Shown here: in pieces, positions 23,905 to 36,603 of the stretch
Layout: each line of letters opens with the position of its first letter
Numbering within the stretch: the first letter of the stretch is position 1
From: Epiperipatus broadwayi
Lineage: Eukaryota > Onychophora > Udeonychophora > Euonychophora > Peripatidae
Length of the DNA stretch: 64,000 nucleotides
NCBI GenBank assembly: GCA_028023455.1
Contig: JAQFVV010012405.1
Coordinates: forward strand, 9,631,923-9,695,922
Reading direction: 5' to 3'
Position numbers and translations under genes: made by a program
Notes under the pieces: model-generated
The model's input: only the letters and a program-made list of their open reading frames with translations
Databases searched by the model: none
Told to the model about the DNA's origin: nothing

Positions 23905-24158
23905 TTAAAGAGGAGCACCACGATGCCGTTAAGCAATCGGACCTCAGCAATAAGGGGATTGACACAAATGGAACGGCCACGTTGGAGAACTCCAATAGTG
24001 ATTCGGACAAACCTGTCAAGCAAAAACGGCATCGCACGCGCTTCACCCCTGCTCAGCTGAACGAGCTAGAAAGAAGTTTTAGCAAGACTCATTATCCAGA
24101 TATTTTTATGCGAGAAGAGTTAGCTCTGAGAATAGGACTAACAGAATCTAGAGTTCAG
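23905..24158 (+). CDS. otp: Orthopedia homeobox protein, exon 2 (homeodomain 1-46)
   Basis: Exon 2 runs from the acceptor TTTTTAG|TTAAAG to the donor TTCAG|GTGAGT. It encodes protein residues 11-95: a Lys/Asp/Asn/Ser-rich leader (about residues 12-49, with KEEHHDAVK and NSNSDSDKP) and homeodomain positions 1-46 (residues 50-95), starting [20 protein letters not shown]. The string [20 protein letters not shown], Arg5 and Phe8, and the 46/47 intron position identify a paired-like homeodomain; the [17 protein letters not shown] start is characteristic of Orthopedia. The remainder of helix 3 (WFQNRR with residue 50, which sets DNA specificity) and the C-terminal OAR-type tail are not in this exon. 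Codon use is balanced, unlike the AT-rich surroundings, consistent with purifying selection. Very confident of family; the otp orthology rests on remembered family sequences. Confidence 0.95.
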
Positions 24159-27100
24159 GTGAGTTTTGTTTATTATTTGCAATAGTTTGCCTGAGGGAAA
24201 GGGAAAAAGACGATGAGGGAGTAACCAATTTAATAACTTTTGCTGCGCGTGCTTTTTGTTGATTAATTAATTTTTAATCTAAATGCTTTTATTAGGTAAG
24301 TATCGAATAGTGAGAAGGCTTAAATGGCATTATTAATTATGTGTAAACGTAATCTGATAACGCCTATGATTAAAGAATAATAAATAATTTAAAAAGCGTT
24401 TATTTTAAATTATTTATTTGTAAATTTTGTCAATATTTTATATCTGTTTTATTAGGATAGCGTTGAAAGTTGCCTTTATAATCGAATTGAATTATAATTA
24501 CATTAAAATTAGTGATATTAATTAAAAACAAAAATCAATAAGTACATTTTAAATTTCTTCTCAAGTAAATAAAATAATTTTTTTAAGTACAATTTTTATA
24601 CTTTTTTTTATTTTTTATTATGCTAATAATTAAATTTTATGCTTGGCACTATAGATGATTATTTACATATAAGCGTGTATACAGATCATGGTCAATGGTG
24701 ATATTATTATATATTATAAATTTATTATTATAACTGACGTAATTATTGCTCAAGTTGTAATATCAACAAATCTATTAAAATCGGTTTTATATTATACTAG
24801 TTTATAAATCAATGAAAAATTAAAACGAAACTACTTCATTGTAAAAATTTTAACTATACAATAACTTATCAATTAAAAAAAAAAACAATAAACTATTAAT
24901 ATTATTAAAAATATACTTTATAGCATATATCCTTTTAATATGTACAAATATTTACGCTATATTGTTTAATACATATATGATTATTTATTTAATACATATA
25001 CTTTTTTTTCGTTAAATTATTTTTTGTTTACATTTACCTGTCTATCCATTGTTTTGTTTAATATGCTTTTCAGCTGAATTATTTGACAATTCAATTTATA
25101 GTTTATTAAATTAATAATGAGTTTTGTGCCACAAAGGCACATAGATACGAAGGTTTGTGGCTTTATGAATATGTGAAAGTAATGAATAAAAAAAAGAAGA
25201 AAATAATTCAGGGAGCTTTGAAAGCAACAAAATATATTTAATTTTTGGAACTGACATTTATTTTTGAGTTAAATATTAAAAACATACCTCTGTTTACTTT
25301 ATTAAGTTTTTTAAGGTATTGAAAAATTCATTTGTTTATAAATTTACATGTTTCTTATTTAATGAGTTAATGGTCAGCTTTTTAAACCCATTTTTCAATA
25401 TATCATTGTACCAACTTTACTTAAAAGCTTAGGAGGCCGGCTCTTAACTATCTAAATAGTAGCCCACAACCTACAGATAAAAAAAAAAAAAAAACGTCTG
25501 CACCTGAAATTTAAATTGTTATTGCTTTTTTCTCTGTTTGAATGCAATTTAAATTGAAAATTGCAATTATTTTTTTATTATTAAATAAAATATAATTTTA
25601 TCTTTTTTACTACCAGCTGCAGTCTTTTTCCTCCTTAAATATTAAGGAAAAAAGGGTGGGTGGGGTGGGTGGAGTGAAATCCCTAAGGTCTGAAAAAAAG
25701 TTGGTTGATGTTTTTTTTTTTTATTGTTGAAAAGGTTTCACTTCTAATTCGCTATTTTTGCGTAAAATTAAAAAAAATAGTGACAAACAACTTTAAATAC
25801 TTAACTTTGACTTCTGTTTAGGCGATATAATTGGAGCTATTAGTTAGTTTTTACGTCTAAAGATTTTTCAAAGTTAAAGAACAATTATTTCGGGAAAATA
25901 ATATAAAATAGAGCTTCTTTATTATAAAAATGCTAACATAAAAGTTACATTTTAATAAACTGAAATATTTTTGGTAGGAAACGTTATTTTTTTTACAGAA
26001 TTAAATTTTTTTATTTAAAAATAATATTTTTGCGATAATATGGCAAATAATTTTAATAATAAAAATTCGAATTTTTAAAAAATATTTTATTACGTTTAAT
26101 TTCTGATCAAATCAACCCGCACCTATATAAATATTATATATGAATGTTATTTTTATGGGTCGAGTAAAATATGTGTATGCATAGTTATCACCTACATATT
26201 TTTTGCATATATATATACTCATTAAATAATCTGCCTGGAGGCGGTTTCCTAACTAGGCCATAGATGGTTTCTAGCAAATGATAAACCTGATCATCATCAT
26301 TTGCAATTTGCCATTGATTGTCATTTTTTAAAAACCCATAACATTTTAATTTAGAATTACATCTGAATGTTAATTATCATGAAGTTTTAATAATCATAAA
26401 AATATATAATGAATGTAATATATTGTTTACGTTTATGTAATTAATAAGAAAATTACTAATTACTAGGTTTTATTTTTGTGAATAAAGTTTTTTATAATTT
26501 AAATTGATATAGTTAATATAGTATATAATTAAAGTTACGGTACATAATTGTATAATTGATGAGATTTATTGGCTATGAATAATTAGTAGACAGCTTTTTT
26601 TTTTATATTTTTGCTAATGCCATTTTTTATTTTTGTTTATCTGATGCTTTGTTCATTATAAATACATAGTTGGTTGCATTTATGTTAAGTATAAAATACA
26701 TTTGTGTAGCACGTATATACAGCAAAAGTAAAGAAAGTCTGCAATAATCCATTGAAAAATAATAACATCACTCCTAATATCGGAGATCATTTATTTATTA
26801 AGTTAGATAAAAATCTGTGAGTAAAATATTTTTCTTACCCCCCCCCCATATTTACATATAATTAAACTAAAGTATTAACATTCATAATAAATTATATTAA
26901 AAAGTTAGTAAATTACTTCGCGTATATCATCCGAGATAAGATGACAAAGCGAAAACAGTCGATCATTATCGTCGGTATTTTGTTTGCGTGAAAATGATCA
27001 AATATTTCTTTGTATTTGAACTAATAAATATATCATTAAATGGTAACATAATTTATAATATATGGGTAATATTAAATGGCAACATAATTAAGGGAAAAAT

Positions 27101-30060
27101 TCAGCATACTTTCAAAAAATAACATTTTCTGTACAGGTTGAAAAGATACTAGTTAATTTGTATAATTATGCATAATATTTTTAGATTTTTCAAATTATTT
27201 TAAGTTTAATTCATTCTAATTCGCCATTCTCAACTGTACTCTCATCTGTTTTTAACACTCGTAGGTATATACACGCGCATATGTATATTAGAAAAATTTA
27301 ACGCATTAGGTATAATGCGGATATGCAGAAGAGAACTTAACTAAAAAAAAAAAAGATATTTTTGCCCTTTATTAATTCAGTAAAAAAGGATACATTTTCA
27401 TTTGTTAAATATTTTTTTTGCAGTTATTTTTTAAATTTTATTTCCTTTTTAGCACTCTCTATTGCTTGAAGAGTAATTGCGTTCCTTTTTTTTTTTTGAA
27501 AAATTGCTTTCAATGCTAGGAAGATCTTACATTTCTTTACAATATCAATTATAAATAACTTGTGAAAAAAAATTATTTTATTGTCTGAAAGCTAATATGT
27601 GTATGCATTATATTCCAGTCTTGATAAATTGTGATTTTAAATTAAATGTAATACAGCAACAAACTTTTTGGTCTTTTTAAATCGTTATTTATTTGTAATA
27701 TATATATATATTAAACTACAATCTATTATAAAAAGAGAGTAGTACATTGAAGATGTTGATCAATTTTATTTTACATTGATTAAATAACATATAATTCTTT
27801 GAATCATCCACAAAAACCCGAAAATAAATTTATTAAGCGGAACAACTGAAGCAATATATAAATGCGCAAAAAAAAAAAAAAAAGGTTATTATTATTTAAT
27901 CAAAACAGTATAATTAAATAAATACAATTTGAGTTTATTATCTATAAGTTATTATTATTTTCATATCGGTAGCGACTTACTAAAACAGTAATAATATTGA
28001 CAAGTAATAATAATTTAAAAAGTGTATTATGTAGTACATAAAAACTGAATTGTTGTATGTAAGCATTCGCTTAGTTGGCAATGGCCAATTATCAGACATT
28101 GAATGGTCTCTATCTTTATTTGAAATACCAGCTAAGAATAGCTAGATACCCATTTTATGATCAATCGTTAGATATAGAACAGTTATCTGAATAAAAAATC
28201 TCAAATCTTTTGCAAAAGTTTTCAGTGTTTTCGGGAGGGGGGGGGGGCTTCATCTATAAGACATTTTTTTAAACTGCAAATAATTTTAAAGTATGATATA
28301 AGGATAAATTACTGTATTCTTTTTTGTTGTTGAATATAAATAAATTTTCCATTCAAAAGAAAAAAAAATCATAGTTTATAATTTTATATGTATATTACTG
28401 TTTTTGTAAGAGATGGCAAGACATTTGTTCTACAGTAAGTTATTACCTTTCTTTTCTCTTTCTCATACATAATTTTCTTTTTCTTATATACATAATATTG
28501 AGATTAAGACAATGTAAATGTACTATAAATAACTAGAATATGTTTATTAAGTTTTCTGTTTAATGATTGGTCCAGATTATCTCTTAGTGGTTTTCTATTT
28601 CTTGCTATCTTTTATCACAATTTATTCTAGCATTTCAATATTTAGTCAGAACTTTGTCATAAACTATGACAACCTCTGATCTTTTAACTATAATTATAAA
28701 TTAATAAAGCTTTTACAACATTTAGGAACTATAATAATGAGTATTTAACAGCAAAGCCAACATAGTACTATAATTCTTAAAAATTATTAACATTAATTGC
28801 TATCAATTTAATTATTTTCAGTGGTTAGTAAACATCTTAATACATTTTATTCATTCGATTTCTTATAAATAATTTTTTATTTAAAAAAACATTTATTTTC
28901 TAATTCCTTTCTAATAATGCTAAATAGGTAATAAATACGCTTTTATTTTTTATTTTTAAAAAATTATAATTTAATTTCTGAGCAAATATTTTTTAAGGTT
29001 ATAATAATAAATGTTTTTTTTTTTCATCATATCTATAAAAAAAATCATTTAATATAATGAGTTATAAACAAAGAGTGAATAGCACATTGTGGTAATATAA
29101 GTGTTTTGCAGTGAATTGAGATTAATTCCTGATAAGCACTGTCTGATAGTACATACAATATTGAATTCTTGGAATTTTATTGTAATTTTTCTGTGTCAAT
29201 AAATTAAGAAATGCATATTTATATATCACTATTAGATGTATGATGTAGAGAATTTGGTATTCTTTCAGAATTAAAAGATTCTATGGAAATTACCTTCTAA
29301 TGTGTAAATCACATTTTCTTTTTGAAGGTTACTATTAGTGAACAACTAAAAACATAAGAAATGAATGTTTTAATCTCAGTTCAACTATCATTTAAAATTA
29401 CTCTTGCTTGAAAGATTTAATTTTCATTGTTAAAACCCATTCTGGTATATCTTATACTGTTTATAAGTTTAATGCCTAACCATTTCTATCATTGTTCAAC
29501 TTGTTTATTCTTCCATCTTTTCTTATCATTTTTTTTCTCAATTTATTAAGTACTTTTAAATTATTATCTGCTTGTTAAATATTGATTATCTACAATGAAT
29601 TGTCTCTTAACTGACTGGATTTAATATTTTTTTTTTAATTTTAATTTTGATTCTTGTAATAGCTAGTAGATGTAAATATAAAACCTATATTTGTAAAAAT
29701 ATTAAAAAAGTGATAGTCATAAAATTAAATATTTATTTATAAAAATCAATTTTAAAAAATAGACCAAGAGTAATTTATATTCAGCCACTGAATATTTTAC
29801 ATATAATACTCCCTATGTGACTGAAAAGAGTATATACTATTTATTTATTTTTAAATTTAATATGACATTTAAATTTTTTGTAATTACATTAAAAACACAT
29901 TTCATTTTTTATTATTCATTTAAATATAAATAATTACTTTTTTATTTTTTATTATCAATGTTTATAAATATATTACAATAAAGATATAGTTATACTATAA
30001 TTTTAACAGAAATGAGATTTTGCAAATTTTTTCTTTTCCAAATTCCCAAAAAATAAAATC
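24159..30060 (+). other. otp: otp intron 2, repeat-poor proximal part
   Basis: Begins with a consensus donor GTGAGT. For about 5.9 kb no member of the repeat families seen elsewhere was recognised, in contrast to the flanks. It holds simple A/T tracts, a C tract at about 26839, a G-rich run near 28239 and a G-quadruplex motif at 25654-25669. No exon with the expected WFQNRRAKW coding was found here or later. Developmental homeobox introns often keep enhancers, so the absence of insertions is suggestive but not proof. Confidence 0.6.
25654..25669 (+). promoter_or_regulatory. G-quadruplex motif, single-base loops
   Basis: GGGTGGGTGGGGTGGG: four tracts of at least three G separated by single T loops, the most stable parallel G-quadruplex class, on the sense strand of the otp intron, so it could form in DNA and in the pre-mRNA. 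It stands alone in a stretch that is otherwise strongly AT-rich. Confidence 0.8.
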
Positions 30061-30063
30061 ACT

Positions 30064-30345
30064 TGTATATAAACTATGAGGATAGTCTATCTTAATATAT
30101 ATATCTGAGCACTTATACTATATATGTGTGTAAAGATGATAGTCTAGACCAACTGATGATTGCTGGTTTAGCATGAAATACGTATATTGGTGATTATTTA
30201 TCTTTTCAGCATATATGCGTTTACGTGTATCAGTGTTATTAGATAGAGTGGAGAGAGGTGGGTGGTGTGAAAGTCTGTGCTCATATACCCTATATTACAT
30301 ATATATAGCCACAGGTATATAACAAGCCTGTGTTTCAGTTATTAA
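30064..30345 (+). mobile_element. Family B2 element, partial
   Basis: Matches 3733-3951 and 4035-4060 (ACTATGAGGATAGTCTATC, TGGTTTAGCATGAAATACG, GCTCATATACCCTATATTAC, then ACAGGTATATAACAAGCC). The TA tract is short here, which suggests that the long TA array in the 3626 copy expanded after insertion. Confidence 0.75.
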
Positions 30346-30810
30346 AAGTAAAATTGTATTATTAATTTAGGTTTTAAAACCTAAATTAATTGTAAGATAA
30401 AATTAAACTCTTAATTCATTTACTTATTTATAAATAAATTAACAAAATCTTGTAAATTATATAAGCTAGAATTTAAATTTAATATAAATAGAATTAGTAC
30501 TGATGATAGGAAACAAATTAGTTTTCGTAGAAAGCACAGATTTTGTATTAATACACACACATGTATAAACTAACACACTTGCACACACCTATTATTTTTA
30601 TCAATAATAATTTTAACAAAATCCTATATCTTTTATGCTTATTGCAAATTATATTGATTTGTTTTTATTTCAATGGTATTTTTATTTCTCAAAGTGGTAA
30701 TGGATATCTGAATTTGGTATTTTCACTGGTTTGATTTGTATCTCTAAATATAATAAAAGCCCTAGAATTGATTTGAATTTAAAGAGATCAAAATATGGTA
30801 AATTTAGTAA
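30346..30810. other. AT-rich intronic sequence
   Basis: A small hairpin TTAGGTTTTAAAACCTAA at about 30367-30384 and a CA-rich patch near 30553; nothing else. Confidence 0.4.
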
Positions 30811-30912
30811 GTCAAGCTTTGGTGGTCGAGAGGTCAGCGACAGCTGCTTTACAAGCAGTTGTCCCGAGTTAGCGCGTTCGCTTCCCATGCTATGACACAT
30901 GAGAAAAAAAAA
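30811..30912 (+). mobile_element. tRNA-derived SINE, + strand copy
   Basis: Starts GTCAAGCTTTGGTGGTCGAG with box A (TGGTCGAGAGG), AGGTCAGCGACAGC and the loop TTTACAA, then box B-like GCGTTCGCTTCC, the tail ATGCTATGACACATGAG and an A tract at 30904-30912. Same family as 17261-17374; the GTCAAG leader is shared too. The acceptor stem does not close as a functional tRNA would. Confidence 0.75.
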
Positions 30913-33479
30913 GCTACTCAAAGCATAAAAAAAAAGTCAGTATTTTTTAATAACCCGAATCAGAAAAATGTTATTATAAAAACAATACTATATATATATG
31001 TTTTAGCTTCACCACTCAGCAAGTTTGGTGAATAATGATTTTCTTTATGATGGTGGCAAATATAAGAGAAAATGCAGTTTATTTAAATTTAGTTTTACTT
31101 ATTAATATAATCACATGCATGGATTATACTTATTCTATATGAAAAACTGGAAAAACTTAATTTAGAGAAAATTTATAATATATATAAAGTTAAAGCGATT
31201 TATGTTAAAGTTATGATTGCAAAAAGTTTGACACTTGTAATCAAACTATAGTAATTTGCTATTTATTCAAAAAATAAATACATGCAACATGTATACTAAG
31301 AAAAGCTTGTTTAATGCTTTAATAACATGGTATACTGAGCATGCTTTCGACTAATTGGTAGTCATATTCAATAAATGAGATTGTGATCTAGGCCAGCTGA
31401 TGACTGCTGATTCAGCCCAAAATATGCATCTTGGGGATGATTCTCATATCTTTGGTCATATGTTTCAGAAATATGTGATAGAATAGGAGGATGAAATATA
31501 TTTAAAAATATATACATAAAGTAAATAGTATGTCTTGTTTGATAGAAAAAGTGAAGTGGATGATTTAAAATGCATTCATAACAGGCTGGGTTGATAAATG
31601 GTTACAATAGAATTAAGCTAAAGTAAAAAAAGCACTGCTAAAAATTTGTATATATTCATTTTAATAGATTAATTAGCCTAATTCTTTATTGTGAGTTGAG
31701 TGAACCATATTTCGTTTTATAGTTTATCATTAAATGATGAAATATCTAGGCCAAAGAGTATGGTAATATAAATTTCGATATTAAGATATTACATGACTGA
31801 ATAATTCCAAGAATAAATTTAAGCTTTTAATTAAGACATGATTTGATGTTAATTACTAGAATTTTTTAAGCTGCTATGAATCTGAGGTAATTAAGGAATA
31901 TCAAAGTTGTAAAAAATTGATAATTTTTAACATTAGAACAATTATTTTTTACTTTTAATTTAACTGATTTTATAAAATATTTTAATTATTTTGTGTTACT
32001 ATATAAATAGATAGGCAAGTAAAGAATCAAACAGACAAACATATTCATTTGATTGGTATCTTTTAGTTTCAAAATTTATTGAAGATATTTTAGTAATAGC
32101 CCAATATCTGCATTTTTAAAAAAATAGTTCTGAAGTCAAAACATTTAAAGTGTATAAATTTGAGGCTTTTTTAAAAATATATATACAATAAAGTATAATC
32201 TTTCATATTTAAAATTTTTTGATTACTTATCTTAGAAGATTATTGTAATGATCTGAAGCAATAGTTGACCAACTTTTATGTATAATTCATAAATCAGATA
32301 GCATTAAACATGATAACTATTTTTTAGTTATTTATATAATTTAATTATACTGAAATTGTTTTTTTTTTTATCTGTTATTAAGACTATGCTCAATAAAAAA
32401 AGTGGAGATTTATGCAACTTCTACTATAGATTAAAATATTTAAATTTATTGTTACAGAATAACATTTTATTTCCCCTGTTATAAGATTTATTAATAATTT
32501 TACCATGTTTAAATTGGATTTTGAAGTTGTATTATAAAGTTATATTATAAAGTTATAAACTTTTTTTGCTTCCATCACCTAGTATAGTAGAAGAATTGTG
32601 GTTTCAGAAATTTGCATCCATAAATTGTGACTCAGTTCTGTCATGCATGCATAAACTTTTTATAAACTCTCTAGCAATAAACCACTCATTTATTTATTTA
32701 TTGAAACTTATGTAGAAAATGAATGTAATCAGTGCTGATCAAAAGAAACACACACACTCATATATATGTGCGCGTGTATAACAGGACAAAATTAATGATC
32801 ATTATTCTTTTTTCAGCCAAATTGTTAATAGAAATGCATGATAATCCAGTTGTTGGAGAATTTTTTTTTTTTTCAAAAAGCATTCAACTTGTCAAATGAC
32901 ATTAGATCTTAAAATTTTACATTTATAATTACGATGCTATTTATAACTAATCTTACCTGCGCTATCTAATCAATTTGCTAGTTTTAAAACACAATTTATT
33001 ATCTTTTTTAAAATGAAATTTATGTTTGTGATTTTTTTAAAATTAACTGACTTGCTGCATTTTTTTGAAAATCATTCGTTGTTTGTCTCTATTTTTGTAT
33101 TAATTTCCAGTTTATCTTCTTTCATTATTTCCCGCAATCAGTGCTTTGTTTGATCTATATAATATTCGCTCTACTCTCATTTGGGGCTTTTTTTTAAAAG
33201 CACTATCCATGATTAATACACATTGCATTATTATTCTGATAAATTAAGTTTAAAAACTGTATTATTGAAGAAACTTTTTTAATTTGAAATAAACATATTG
33301 GGCTGTATTTTAAAAAAGGAAACAAAAAAACTTTATTATTAGAAAAAGAATTCCATATCTACTCTCTATTTTGTTCAAAGTTATAGGATATATGAATATA
33401 TTTTTGAAGCTACCATTTTCTATTTATGGCATATGCTTGTAATATATAAATAAAGATATCTGAAAAAACAAATAATATT
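30913..33479. other. AT-rich intronic sequence with one repeat scrap
   Basis: At 31380-31490 there is a fragment related to family B and to the 46120 region (GGCCAGCTGATGACTGCTG, then TCATATGTTTCAGAAATATG). The rest shows no recognisable feature. Confidence 0.45.
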
Positions 33480-33737
33480 CAAAATGCATTTTATGCTAAA
33501 CCAGTGTTGTGTAATTGGATCAGGTCACAACACGTTTTGAATAATCATTAATTTCTTTATCTAATATAGATGACGCTAAATATGTGAATACAAAAAATAG
33601 GCACTTTTAGATCAAATTATTATAACAAATACTAATTCTATTATTAAAAACCAGTCAACACTTAGACAATCCCAGTATCAATGACAATCAACAATTTCAA
33701 ACTGTTGTCATGGCAACCTCTCTTTAACAATATAGAT
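33480..33737 (+). repeat. Repeat family C, copy 1
   Basis: 33650-33737 (AGTCAACACTTAGACAATCC, ACAATCAACAATTTCAAACTG, TGGCAACCTCTCTTTAACAA) matches 53861-53946 on + and 43797-43887 on minus. An associated scrap at 33480-33550 (ATGCTAAACCAGTGTTGTG) recurs near 54170. No coding sequence. Confidence 0.7.
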
Positions 33738-34249
33738 GTTTATTAATTAATATAATTAAGCTGAAATAATATTTTAAGTTTTTTAAACAAATAGATTTAA
33801 AGACCTAGAAAAAAATCACATGTGAGATGGATGAATGAAATAAGGGAATGGGTTGGGATGATGTAGTCAAGAGAGGCTAGAGATGGGAGATGGATTGAAC
33901 TTGGAAAAATCTTCACCCTACATGAGGAAATAAATAAATGTAAATTTCTAATATCACATGCAGACATAAAATTAAAAACAAACAAACAAAAAACAACAAC
34001 AGATTATCCCTTTCCCATTATATAGATATATTCAGATGAAATCCATATTATCAGGTGAATCAGAGTTTTAAATTCCTGTCAAATATATATTTATTAAGTT
34101 TTAATTAGTCAATTACTTAACAAAAAATAGAGATACTTATCTATTGATAAAATACTTCATAAGTTATTATATCTATATTTCTGTATAAATTTAATATACT
34201 TGTATAAAATAATATTTGAAATACAGCCATTTTTTATATACCTGGAGCT

Positions 34250-34735
34250 TAATTGTAAATATAGGGGATTTGAACATAGACTTTGAAGCATTCTTCATTT
34301 ATCCACACTATCTCGTAAAAAAGATAAATAATCACCAATACACGTATTTTGTGTTGAACCAGCACTCATCAGTTCGTCCAGATTATCATATGCCATAAAT
34401 ATATATAATCACTGCTCAGTTTATATTAAGGTAGCAAATCTTCATAATTTAATGGACAGGCTTCAATCTACTCAAACCTTCCACTCTTCAGCCATCCATA
34501 TCATTGAAAATCTGATGATTGAAAGCCTAAATCCGGAGGCTGATGCCCTGATTATATATATAAGTGTGGCAGATGATAATCTGGACCAACTGATGACTGC
34601 TGGTTCAGCATGAAATACATATATTGGTGATTATTTATCTTTTCTACATGTGTGTGGGCATGTGTATCAGTGGTATGAGATAGTGTGGATAGACGAAGGG
34701 TGCTTGAAAGTCTGTGTTCAAATACCTTATATTTG
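34250..34735. mobile_element. Family B fold-back element, internally deleted
   Basis: The left end GGGGATTTGAACATAGAC and right end GTCTGTGTTCAAATACC are inverted, with GAACCAGCACTCATCAGTTC at the left against GACTGCTGGTTCAGCATG at the right. Interior from the left arm extends to about 34555, then the right arm starts, so the copy is asymmetric. Confidence 0.75.
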
Positions 34736-35681
34736 TATAAAATAAATATATTAACCATAAAAGTTATTATACGTTTATTTATGTTTTATATATATAGCTA
34801 ATATTTAAAAACCATTATTTATAACATAATTTTAACCACTGAAAGTAGAAACTAATTTATTAATAAATATTATAATTTAATTATAATAATATAATCACGA
34901 TATCTTTTAATGTTATGTTTAAATATACAAAAAGTAAAATTTAACTTTTAATTATAATAAATAGGTCATTGTTATTTTGTAAATAGCGAAAAACCTTAAT
35001 TTCTTTTAATTATTTTTTAACTCAAATAGCTACAGAAATAGAATCATTTTACTAAGTAAATTTAACTTGAATCATATGTATTTCTTTTAAAAAGTGGTAT
35101 TTCTATTTACCAGCTTTTTTTATTCTATTTACCTGCTTTCAATAAAGACATCTTATTAATCTTCTTTATTAAACTCAAATTTTTTGCAGTTTATTAAAAC
35201 CATTAGGTATAAACTTTAATAAAGCTAAATTTTATCTACATTATTCTCTATATAGATGCTTGATAATTTTCATCTTTTTAAAATTATACCTCTTTTAAAT
35301 CAATGCTCAGATCTTACTTGTATTTAATGATTCACTCTTTCATTTTTAATATATTCCTGAAGACATATGCAATATATATATATATTTCCACACGAGTATA
35401 TAGATAATAATTACGACAATAAAATTAAGTATAATTACAATATTTATATATATACCAATCCTTTTAACGGGAATTCACTAAGCATTTTTTAAAGATAAAT
35501 TTTAGTTATGACGAAAAAACGTATAGAAATCAGTTCAAATTATGAATATTTAAGCTAAAAGTCAGTGGAAATTTTCTAATTATTATAACTTTGTCAATGT
35601 ATATTCAATTATTTTCTTAATTATTCTAATATTATAGCTGCTGTTTATGTTATTTATTTTAAATATTAATTTTTATTATAT
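34736..35681. other. AT-rich intronic sequence
   Basis: No feature recognised. Confidence 0.4.
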
Positions 35682-36603
35682 GTAATTTATAAGGAATTTG
35701 AACACAGACTTTCAAACTCCCTTTAGCTATCCGCTCTATCCCATACAACTGATACACATGACCACACACTTATGATAAAATAAATCATCTCCAATATATG
35801 TATTTCATGTTGAACTAGCACTCATCAGTTGGTCCAGATCATCATCTCCCACACACACATATAACCAGTGCTTGATTTATATTAAGATAGCTAATCTTCA
35901 AATCTTAATGGACAGGCTTCAATCTACCCCACCCTACAATTCTTCAGCCATTCATACAATTGAAAATCTGATGATGGAATGCCAAAATCTCTTGTTGATA
36001 CCAATATTAATGTCATGCCGATATTGATTTTAAGGTATTTTGACCTCTCATATACAGAACCTTATCTATTTAAATACATTGAAGAGGGATGGGCAGAATA
36101 CAGGCTGAATCTGTATTATTTGATTGAATAGAAGTAAATGTATATAAATTATATTTATATTCAATCAAATATTACAGATTTGGCTTGTAGTTTGCCCATC
36201 TCTCTTCTGTGTATCTAAATTGATAAAGTTCTATATATGAGGGATCAGAGTGACTTAAAATCAACATAGGCATGATAATAATATTGGTATCAACAAGGGA
36301 TTTGGGTATTCCATCATCAGATTTTTAAGGGTATGGATGTCTGAAGAGTTGGAGAGTGGACACTATTGAAGCCTGTCCATTAAAGTTTGAAGATTTGCTA
36401 TCTTAATATAAAACGAGCACTGACCTATATATATATGTAGGAGATGATCTGGCCAACAGATGAGTGCTGGTTCAGCATGAAATGTATATATTGGAGATTA
36501 TTTGTGTTTTCCACATGTGTATACTCATGTGTGTTGGTTGTAAGAGATAAAGTGGATAACTAAAGAGAGCAGGAAAGTCTGTGTTCAAATTTCTCATAAA
36601 TTA
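35682..36603. mobile_element. 920-bp palindromic family B element
   Basis: The best-preserved copy: the arms of about 450 bp are reverse complements around a centre near 36145 (TTTATATACATTT/AAATTATATT area, flanked by TCTGTATTATTTGATTGAAT and ATTCAATCAAATATTACAGA). The ends are TAATTTATAAGGAATTTGAA and TTCAAATTTCTCATAAATTA. Each end carries GTGTTCAAAT, like a tRNA box B, and each arm carries the family signature GTTGAACTAGCACTCATCAG (right arm: TGAGTGCTGGTTCAGCATG). No ORF. It can be described as a fold-back or giant MITE. Confidence 0.85.

Noticed and set aside
23849-24046. Minus-strand frame over otp exon 2
   Set aside because: Shadow of the real + strand coding exon and its pyrimidine tract.
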